22,795 nt of DNA from a virus: positions 1-22,795 of the IMG/VR virus record IMGVR_UViG_3300032287_002969; one strand, written 5' to 3'. Shown piece after piece: positions 5,637 to 13,299 of the stretch; the first letter of the stretch is position 1, and the number at the start of each line of letters is the position of its first letter. The position numbers and the translations under genes are program-made. A model generated the notes under the pieces. It was not told the origin of the DNA. It did no database searches and saw only the letters and a list, made by a program, of their open reading frames with translations.

Positions 5637-7060
5637 GTCGCATCTCGGCCGCTGAGATCAACGCGTTAAAGCGGGGTATGTCTCAGCTCGAGATCGCGGA
5701 CCTCGCCATGATCGCATGGCGCTTGAATTGGTTAGGCACTGCTCGTGATAAACAGCTCATGCCTGCAGGTGATTGGTGGACGACGTGGTTAATTCTAGCA
5801 GGTCGCGGCTGGGGCAAGACCAAGACAGGAGCGCAAGCACTAGGCTGGTATGCAGCGACACACCCAGAGACCCGAGCAGGGATCATCGCGCCGACGACCA
5901 ATGACGTGCGAGCCGTATGCTTGGAAGGCGAGAGCGGTTTAATGGGTATACTCCCAGAGTCGATCATTGCTAGCTATAACAAGTCGCTGCTCGAGGTCAC
6001 GCTAAAGAACGGCAGCATTATCCGTGGGTTCTCTGCCGAAGAGCCTAGCCGATTGCGCGGTCCTCAGCATCACATAGTCTGGTGTGACGAGGCAGCCGCT
6101 TGGCAATACCCTGATGAGACGTGGTCTATGATGAAGTTTGGTCTGCGTTTAGGGGAGACGCCCAAGGTGATAGTGACGACCACGCCTAAGCCTATCGACC
6201 TCGTGCGCCAACTCGTAGAAGAAGCCGATGACAATGACAGCTCTACGATCATGACTACCGGCTCTACGTTCGAGAACAAAGAGAACCTAGCCAAGTCCTT
6301 TATCGATGAGCTCGCCCAGTTCGAGGGCACGCAGCTCGGCAGGCAAGAGTTATACGCAGAGGTGATCAGCGATCTAGAAGGCGGCATCATCAGCGAGAGC
6401 TGGTTTAAACTCTGGCCTGCTGACCGACAATTACCTAAATTCGAGTACGTGGTCCAGTCCTACGATGTGGCCACTTCAGATAAGACGGTCAATGACCCGA
6501 CGGCCTGTGTGGTCCTTGGGATCTTCAAGCCATCACCCGACAAGCCTATGAGTGCTATGCTGATCGACTGCTGGAGCGAGCACATGCTCTATCCCGATCT
6601 GCGGCCTAAGGTGATCGATGAGGCTACCTCGATCTACGGCGATGAGAACGAATTCGGCCACGGCAAGAAAGTCGACCTGATCCTGATAGAGGACAAGTCC
6701 GCAGGCATTAGCCTGATCCAAGACCTGCAGCGCGCAGGCCTGAATGTACGTGGGTACAACCCAGGGAAAGCCGATAAGACTATGCGGCTTAACCTGATTG
6801 CCCCCTTGATCCAACGTGGGCGAGTCTACTTACCTGAGTCTGAAGCGAGAGCCGGACACCCTCGTAAGTGGATCGAGCCTTTTATTCGTGAAGTCTGCAG
6901 CTTCCCTAATTCAAAGCATGATGACTACTGTGACGCGCTGAGCCAAGCGCTTCGCATCTTGCGTGACATGGGTCTGTTGGGCATTGACCCAGTGTCCGAT
7001 GACTCGGATCGCTATGCAGATGATGAGAGACCCAAGCGAGTGAACCCATATGCCGTATGA
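5633..7060 (+). CDS. terL: Terminase large subunit
   Basis: This 475-aa DNA-packaging motor has both expected domains. The N-terminal ATPase has Walker A GRGWGKT (57-63), Walker B V-W-C-D-E (D152, E153) and the coupling-like motif V-T-T-T-P-K-P. The C-terminal RNase H-like nuclease has Y-D-V-A (D278), L-I-E-D-K-S-A-G (E353, D354) and H-D-D-Y-C-D-A (D430, D431, D434). This matches the Terminase_6N/6C arrangement. It docks on the portal, translocates DNA and cuts concatemers. The gene starts in an ATGA overlap with TerS, suggesting translational coupling, and its 3' end overlaps the next gene by 11 bases. All catalytic residues appear intact. Confidence 0.97.
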   Translation: MSRISAAEINALKRGMSQLEIADLAMIAWRLNWLGTARDKQLMPAGDWWTTWLILAGRGWGKTKTGAQALGWYAATHPETRAGIIAPTTNDVRAVCLEGESGLMGILPESIIASYNKSLLEVTLKNGSIIRGFSAEEPSRLRGPQHHIVWCDEAAAWQYPDETWSMMKFGLRLGETPKVIVTTTPKPIDLVRQLVEEADDNDSSTIMTTGSTFENKENLAKSFIDELAQFEGTQLGRQELYAEVISDLEGGIISESWFKLWPADRQLPKFEYVVQSYDVATSDKTVNDPTACVVLGIFKPSPDKPMSAMLIDCWSEHMLYPDLRPKVIDEATSIYGDENEFGHGKKVDLILIEDKSAGISLIQDLQRAGLNVRGYNPGKADKTMRLNLIAPLIQRGRVYLPESEARAGHPRKWIEPFIREVCSFPNSKHDDYCDALSQALRILRDMGLLGIDPVSDDSDRYADDERPKRVNPYAV

Positions 7061-8744
7061 TCCGACCATCGATCGCTCGATTCCTCAGGCAACGCCCGAA
7101 GGCCAGTACATCGAGACTCCGCCAACTCCCGCTCAGCAGAAGTTTGAGCTGATGCTTAAAGATCCCAGCTTTAGGGATCGACTCATCGCAGCGGGTGAGA
7201 CCGCTATGATGGTCGGCACCTCGCCCATTGGCTATCTGGCTGGAATTGCAGGAGCAGGTTACGGCTTGGCAACAGGTCAAGATCCACGCGAGACAGGTGC
7301 GAAGTGGGAGCAGGCATCGACCTACCAACCGCAGACGCCGGTTGGGCAGTACTACGCTGAGCAGGTTGGTGAGAAGCTAGGTGCACTCCCGCCTGTCATC
7401 TCTGGGATCCCGCACTTGCGCATGGGTCCTAATGCTGGACGCTTTGCCGCTGAGACTTATGCCAAACCGGTGGCAGAGATGGCAAGCGACCTGTACATGG
7501 CAGGGCAGATCCCGGGAGTGCCAAGTCCTGCAAGTTACGTGGTCGACCCCAAAGGCAATCTAAATTTCAGACCGAATATCACAGGCGAGATGTTTAAGGG
7601 GCCAGAGACGCAGCCTGTGTCGAGTTTTTTAAATCAGGTGCAAGGTATGCCCGGCATGACAGCAAGTGGGCTAGAAACTGGGTTTGGTCCAATCCGTGCC
7701 CTTGACCCAAATGAGAAAGTCACCAAGGGCGCACTGGCTGATAAGGTCAGGCCGTCTGAGTATCAGAAGGTCGATCTTAAAGGCGCATCGGACAATAATC
7801 TTCAGCATTATATAGACGAAGCGTTTGACGATTTGTATGATGACGATAATGTTAATCGAACTGTCTTTAACCAATTAGGATTTGGACCGCAAATGGAAAT
7901 GCCTTTATTAGACGCATTCGGTGCGGGTAATTTTGATAGTTTGACACCTAGACAACGTCAAATTGTTAGGGACAGAGGGTTCAGAACTTATGACCATTTT
8001 GAAGAAGCCTTTTACGACATACAGCGCGATATAGCTTTTGATAGGGCGACTGCGCGCATGGCGGAAGAAGGCACGTCAGGAGACTATGCGTATCGCAATG
8101 ACCAACGTTTAAAACAAGATACACTTGATGATGATCGTTATTTTGAGATAGGCGTCACGCATCCTGACTATAAAGAACCGTATCGTCACTATGATAAAGC
8201 GCCTAGTGGAACGATCGGCCATATACGAGGCTCGTTTTTGCAAGATCCTACTGACATGGGACAGACCCATACTCAATTGGAGACAGGACCGTATACAACT
8301 CGTCTCAATGACCCCGGTGCAATGCTTATAGAAGAGATTCAGTCTGATGCCAACAAAGGTGCAAAACAAACTGGACCTCTGCATCAGGTGCACGGTCTTT
8401 TATTTAAAGCCGCTATTCAGCACGCCTTAGAGAATGGGGCAAAAACTGTCTACGCGCCTACAGCTAAAGCCATTGCAGCAGTACGATCAGGAAAACCTGA
8501 AAGGTACGCGCCAATCTATGATCAGCAGATTGTCAAAGAAGGGATCACCCCGCTTAAAAAGATTAGAGGCGTGACGGTCACAAAGGTGTTTGCCGACCCC
8601 GGATTTAGTGGCGCCGGTAGCGACCATCACATGTTAGATAAGATCGACTTCACGCCCGAAGCAATAGAACACATACTTAAAGGTGAAGGCCAGAAACTCC
8701 CCGGCTATAAAATAGGCGGATTCGTGAACACATTTAGGAAATAG
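7050..8744 (+). CDS. Polyvalent-type phage protein, 564 aa
   Basis: This large protein of unknown biochemical role is placed between terL and the portal. Residues 29-111 contain K-F-E-L, a hydrophobic Gly/Ala-rich stretch (about 45-76), Y-Q-P-x-x-P and L-P-P-V-I-S-G-I. The same series of motifs occurs in the next protein. The middle (about 250-370) is Asp/Glu- and Tyr-rich. The C-terminal part holds M-L-I-E-E-I-Q-S-D (E428-D433), then L-L-F-K-A-A-I-Q-H-A and A-K-T-V-Y-A-P-T, then E-R-Y-A-P-I-Y. This order is characteristic of a module in phage polyvalent proteins (Iyer, Aravind and co-workers), thought to be injected with DNA. It ends K-I-G-G-F-V, a variant of the GG motif. The start is within the TerL gene and has only a weak ribosome site. 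Confidence 0.65.
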   Translation: MPYDPTIDRSIPQATPEGQYIETPPTPAQQKFELMLKDPSFRDRLIAAGETAMMVGTSPIGYLAGIAGAGYGLATGQDPRETGAKWEQASTYQPQTPVGQYYAEQVGEKLGALPPVISGIPHLRMGPNAGRFAAETYAKPVAEMASDLYMAGQIPGVPSPASYVVDPKGNLNFRPNITGEMFKGPETQPVSSFLNQVQGMPGMTASGLETGFGPIRALDPNEKVTKGALADKVRPSEYQKVDLKGASDNNLQHYIDEAFDDLYDDDNVNRTVFNQLGFGPQMEMPLLDAFGAGNFDSLTPRQRQIVRDRGFRTYDHFEEAFYDIQRDIAFDRATARMAEEGTSGDYAYRNDQRLKQDTLDDDRYFEIGVTHPDYKEPYRHYDKAPSGTIGHIRGSFLQDPTDMGQTHTQLETGPYTTRLNDPGAMLIEEIQSDANKGAKQTGPLHQVHGLLFKAAIQHALENGAKTVYAPTAKAIAAVRSGKPERYAPIYDQQIVKEGITPLKKIRGVTVTKVFADPGFSGAGSDHHMLDKIDFTPEAIEHILKGEGQKLPGYKIGGFVNTFRK

Positions 8745-8746
8745 TC

Positions 8747-11700
8747 ATGGCTCAATACGATGATGAGGCGCCACCACCCGGGTACCGCTATCACTATTTC
8801 GGTGATCCTGCTAGCGGAGTTAGCGGCCGCTATCCTGTCCCAATAGAGACGCCTATTGGCGATGGCTCAGGACGCCCCATTGCGCCACACAGGGAAGTTG
8901 CTGGTGAAGTCCCAGGGACTGGGCCTAGTCTTGATCAGATGAAGTTTGAGCTATCACAGCAACAGCAACCGCAACAGACGCAGACTCCGTCTTTGCCTGA
9001 TTACTTAGCGAATTTGCCGCGTGAAATACGTGACCAAGTCATGGCGTTAGGCGAAGTCGGTCTGTCCATGTTCACCAGCATGATCTCGCCTCCAGTCGGT
9101 GCTGTCGCAGGTGTAGGTAAGAACCTGTATGACTACGTCACCAAAGGTAAGATAGATCCGGCAGCCAGCAAAGATTTTGCCAATACTGCTGCGGGAATGG
9201 TCACGTATCAACCCACATTGCCCAGTGCGCAAAGCATAATGCAGGTTATGGGTGAAGCGCCTGCGTACTTTATGGGCACCGAGCAAGGTCTGCCTCCGAT
9301 CGTGTCGGGTATTAACCCACGCGCATTGCAAACACCGCGCGGCACAATGGGCGCGCTCAGCCAAGGCGTCAAACGTGATGTCGGCCAATTCAGCAATGAC
9401 GTGTTTAACGCACAGCGCGGAATCACGCCCGGGTATCCGACCATGGGTTCAGAGTTTAGTAGCGCGTTTGTAGATCCTAAGCCGTCGGTCTATGAGATGC
9501 TTGCAGGTTTAGAACCTTCCAATGTGCCCAGCACTGCATCGGCCGCAGTCAAACCTGTGGGAAGAGGTGTACAAGCCTCTGATCTCGGTAAGCCATTTCC
9601 GAGTCTAGAAAACTATAGCGGAATGACGCAAGAATTATCTGACAGATATAAGCATACTGGCATAACTAGCGCAATACGTTATTGGCGCGATGACTATACG
9701 ACTAAGCTTGGTAGGATAGATTGGCGTGTTGAACAGGCATATGAAGATGGACTCCGCGACTACAAAGCTGCCAATAAACCAATAGATCCTGCTACGGGTC
9801 AACCGCATAAGGGATCACTTCAAGACGATGTTATATACAGACTTACTAATGAATATACAAAGATTTGGAATGAACAACATCGTGCAGAACCCGAAAAACA
9901 AGTTATACCGCCGGAACGATTTGAACTTGCTGCCCAGTTAGAAAACGCGTGGCGAACAGGCCCGCGTAAGAAATACATAGAAACTAAAATGGGCACAGGC
10001 GTAGCGACTGATCCTCTTTTAGCGCAAGTCGAACAGACTGGAATTAGGTTCCATGATGAAATGACTGATGCCGATAGACTTAATTCTTTAAATAACGCAA
10101 ATTCTAATCGTGCAGATGCAGCGCTTTTACATGGCGAAGATCCTAATTCGTACAAAGGACCTATGGGCGTAGGTGAGTATAAATATCCATTAGTCGGGAC
10201 TAGAACAGCAGTCACGCCTGCAGGAAAAGAATATGAAGATCTAATAGATAGATACATCAATACGACTACAAAGAATAGCACGTACGCTCCATATGCAACA
10301 CCTGAACAGCTATCCTATATTACGGACACCGCGCCAATATATGACATTAATGCGCATATAGGCGATCACCCGCTTAGCCCAATTGATGAACGGTTTAGAC
10401 AAGACGCTTTAGCGGGACGTATTAAGCTCGAGAATGTAAATCAAATCAGCCCAGAACGTATTGCACTTCAGCTTCTTAAAGAAAAACAGGCGGAGATAGC
10501 CAAAGCAAAGAAATCAAATGACGCGCTCAAGGTCTTTAAACTCGAACGCCTGAACACTCTCCCTGGGCAAGTGTTCCCCGGCACAGGCAATAAACTCATT
10601 ATATTTAATAAGGCCATGGTCACTGATCCGGCTTCTGAGCACATGATGGTTCGCGATTTGTCGACAGACTGTTATGACTTAGACCATTGCGTAGCGCATG
10701 CCGGAAAACCGCCACAACGACTTACAGATGATTTTTATGATACGGACGAATTTAAAAAGCGCCACTACCGTCCACTTGTTATTCCCCATACAGGAAAAGA
10801 ACCTCCGAATGCAGCGTACTACCCGAACATGGGATCTGAACCTCCCGAGCCCGGAAGGCCTCATGGGCATACACCATTTACTCGAGGTGTAGAACAGGGC
10901 ACTAAAGAGATTGCGTCGTTGCGCGATCCGGCAGGCAATGTATTAGTTACTTCGGAGACAAGTCCACCTGATAAAAAAGGTGAGTTTGACGTCATTCAAG
11001 TCCAAGGTTATCAAGACGGCGGCGTCGATGATTCAGGTCCAAAAGATAGCGGGCGCAAAGCTATAACCCCAGAAGCGGCCCAAGATATGGTTACTTGGTT
11101 TAACGAAAACGCCAAGAAAATTGGGTACATTTCTATAGGACAGGGCTTAAATAAACTTCAAATTGCGGACATGGGTCGCGCTTTTACTCATCATTCTAAC
11201 CCTATGCACAACTCAGGGTTAGATGAGATAAATCCTTCATGGGATCATAAACAGGTCAAGACTATAATTGACGAATATAACGCCGACGCGGCGGTGACAG
11301 GCTCGCCTCTTGCACCTAGATTTTTAAATGGAGATCAAATCAAGGCTATCATTGCACAGATGGACATGACGCCGTATGCTCTTCCTACTCTTGATCCTGC
11401 AGACCATCTAACTAATGCAACGACTTTGACCCAATTTATTACTAAATTTGAAAAGTTAAAACATCAAGTTAGTCTTGGGACGGATACTGCAAATAATCTT
11501 GCCGATGTGGAACGGCATATTGCCACGCTTAAAACAGCGCGTGAGCAAGAAAATGTATTACATGCTGAGCAATTAAAGCAAAGACGTGCCGCAACACAGG
11601 CGTTAAGTACTACTTTTAGCGATCAGATATCAAGACTAGCTGCTTCTAATATAACAGATCCTAATTTTAGTTTTAATCTTGACAGTCTACCAATAGAATT

Positions 11701-13291
11701 TAGGACTTTAGGGCATGCTTTAATGGGCAACATCTATAGTCCAAGTTCGCAATTACCTCCTGCTCTTCATAAAAAGGTCATAGACGTGGCACTTACTCAT
11801 TCGCCGAGCGATGTACGAAAGCTAGCGACTGCTGTACGTGAAGTGCATTACCATGATCCGACTAATACGGCTGTATTGACTCAGCATGGACTTACTGACG
11901 TAGCAAATCTCACCGAGGCGCAAAAGCATAATCTATCAGATATTCTTATGAGCTTTGATAACGTATCTACTAATACCCAAGGCCTTGCTGTTCCTGACTA
12001 TAGTCCTTATTTTGTGCAAGTGAATGACTTAATAAATTCTGCAAAAGCTCTTCATACTAATGAAAATATACATGATCAGACGATAAATCTGCAGACGGCG
12101 CTTGCTGAATTTGAAAATATGCCGCTGGATCAAGGGGCTCGTAGCGATGCGTTACGTGCAGGTCGAAATTTTAGACATGCAACACAAGAGACTTTAAATA
12201 GACACTTAGATTTTGTTACAAATTTCTTTTCCCCCATTGATATAAATGTCCCTGCATATATTAAAGACAGGGTTACTCCTGATCTGCGTGATGACGCGCT
12301 CTTACTTTCGCAGCTTGTGACTAATCCCGTTCAAGGCACAAGCCTACCAGAATTAAGAGAGTTTGCTGATCGCTATACGCACAATATCACGGACAGCATG
12401 TATAACAGTGTGGACATGCATAACGTATATAAGCAGATGACGCAAATCGATAAATTCCCAGCTTCTGTGGTCGATAACGGAAAAGCTGTTTTAAGACAAT
12501 TTGCACAAAAGCGACTTTTGCCTGAGCAATTTGCAGCTTTTACGAGAGACGCTGACGGAGTGGACGCGCATTTTCAAACTCTGCGCGATCAATATAATGT
12601 TCCTGCCGATATGACTGTCCCTGCATTTATGCGAGAAGAAGTGACTCCTACGTCTGACCCAATGCGCATTGCTTTAAGTGGCATACATACCGGACTCAGC
12701 GAATTGCGTAGAGGTCCTATGACCACTGTGGATGAGTTTGTAAGGCGTGTTGCTGCTCAACACGGTCTAAATACCAAAGAGCAATTTGGAATTCAGGTTA
12801 TTCTTGGTGATGACGGCGTACAACTTGCCCCCGGTCTTAGAGCTAAACTTAATAGCGTAATACTCGATGATCATCCATCTTACGGTGAAGTTAATGGATT
12901 CATAACCAGAGTGATGGCTGAGGGTTGGGAGAATGAGCAAAAAGTAAAAGCGCTAACAGTTCTAAATAATTTTATGAAGTTACGAGGCGCCGATCTTTCA
13001 CAAGTAGTCAATTCATATCTAGCCAGCCCTGATTTGACGCCCTATGTGCGGATACATCCAAATATCCCTAACATGGCTCGAGGCGGTAGAGTCAGACGCA
13101 TGGCAGACGGCGGCGCAGTGACCGACACTCTGGATAAAATGGTAAAAAATCGTCAAGCATCAACGCTATTAAACTTAGATCTGCCAAATCTAATTGCTGC
13201 AAAGCGACAAATCCCAGCTAAAAGACGCGGTGGTAAGGTAGAATTCTCAAATAATATAGACGACATGCGCTACGCGCTGACCCGTCGCTAA
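8747..13291 (+). CDS. Giant polyvalent-type phage protein with PcfJ-like segment, 1514 aa
   Basis: The N-terminus (60-230) repeats the motif series of the preceding protein: K-F-E-L, R-D-Q-V-M-A-L-G-E, Y-Q-P-T-L-P, L-P-P-I-V-S-G-I, F-V-D-P-K. Around 640-790 lie D-H-C-V (H647, C648), then A-S-L-R-D-P-x-G-N-V-L-V-T-S-E (R726, D727) and I-Q-V-Q-G (about 750). This series is typical of a PcfJ-like/polyvalent-protein module. Residues about 885-965 look coiled-coil, followed by a long helical region to about 1430. The C-terminus carries three GG motifs: A-R-G-G-R-V, A-D-G-G-A-V, R-R-G-G-K-V. It starts two bases after the previous stop with AGGAA upstream. Its size, location and company suggest a virion-packaged or ejected protein; enzymatic activity is not demonstrable. 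Confidence 0.65.
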   Translation: MAQYDDEAPPPGYRYHYFGDPASGVSGRYPVPIETPIGDGSGRPIAPHREVAGEVPGTGPSLDQMKFELSQQQQPQQTQTPSLPDYLANLPREIRDQVMALGEVGLSMFTSMISPPVGAVAGVGKNLYDYVTKGKIDPAASKDFANTAAGMVTYQPTLPSAQSIMQVMGEAPAYFMGTEQGLPPIVSGINPRALQTPRGTMGALSQGVKRDVGQFSNDVFNAQRGITPGYPTMGSEFSSAFVDPKPSVYEMLAGLEPSNVPSTASAAVKPVGRGVQASDLGKPFPSLENYSGMTQELSDRYKHTGITSAIRYWRDDYTTKLGRIDWRVEQAYEDGLRDYKAANKPIDPATGQPHKGSLQDDVIYRLTNEYTKIWNEQHRAEPEKQVIPPERFELAAQLENAWRTGPRKKYIETKMGTGVATDPLLAQVEQTGIRFHDEMTDADRLNSLNNANSNRADAALLHGEDPNSYKGPMGVGEYKYPLVGTRTAVTPAGKEYEDLIDRYINTTTKNSTYAPYATPEQLSYITDTAPIYDINAHIGDHPLSPIDERFRQDALAGRIKLENVNQISPERIALQLLKEKQAEIAKAKKSNDALKVFKLERLNTLPGQVFPGTGNKLIIFNKAMVTDPASEHMMVRDLSTDCYDLDHCVAHAGKPPQRLTDDFYDTDEFKKRHYRPLVIPHTGKEPPNAAYYPNMGSEPPEPGRPHGHTPFTRGVEQGTKEIASLRDPAGNVLVTSETSPPDKKGEFDVIQVQGYQDGGVDDSGPKDSGRKAITPEAAQDMVTWFNENAKKIGYISIGQGLNKLQIADMGRAFTHHSNPMHNSGLDEINPSWDHKQVKTIIDEYNADAAVTGSPLAPRFLNGDQIKAIIAQMDMTPYALPTLDPADHLTNATTLTQFITKFEKLKHQVSLGTDTANNLADVERHIATLKTAREQENVLHAEQLKQRRAATQALSTTFSDQISRLAASNITDPNFSFNLDSLPIEFRTLGHALMGNIYSPSSQLPPALHKKVIDVALTHSPSDVRKLATAVREVHYHDPTNTAVLTQHGLTDVANLTEAQKHNLSDILMSFDNVSTNTQGLAVPDYSPYFVQVNDLINSAKALHTNENIHDQTINLQTALAEFENMPLDQGARSDALRAGRNFRHATQETLNRHLDFVTNFFSPIDINVPAYIKDRVTPDLRDDALLLSQLVTNPVQGTSLPELREFADRYTHNITDSMYNSVDMHNVYKQMTQIDKFPASVVDNGKAVLRQFAQKRLLPEQFAAFTRDADGVDAHFQTLRDQYNVPADMTVPAFMREEVTPTSDPMRIALSGIHTGLSELRRGPMTTVDEFVRRVAAQHGLNTKEQFGIQVILGDDGVQLAPGLRAKLNSVILDDHPSYGEVNGFITRVMAEGWENEQKVKALTVLNNFMKLRGADLSQVVNSYLASPDLTPYVRIHPNIPNMARGGRVRRMADGGAVTDTLDKMVKNRQASTLLNLDLPNLIAAKRQIPAKRRGGKVEFSNNIDDMRYALTRR

Positions 13292-13299
13292 GGATAATT

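Noticed and set aside
9820-10281. Long minus-strand open frame inside the 1514-aa gene
   Set aside because: It is antisense to a continuous coding frame, has no ribosome site and its composition mirrors the plus-strand gene.
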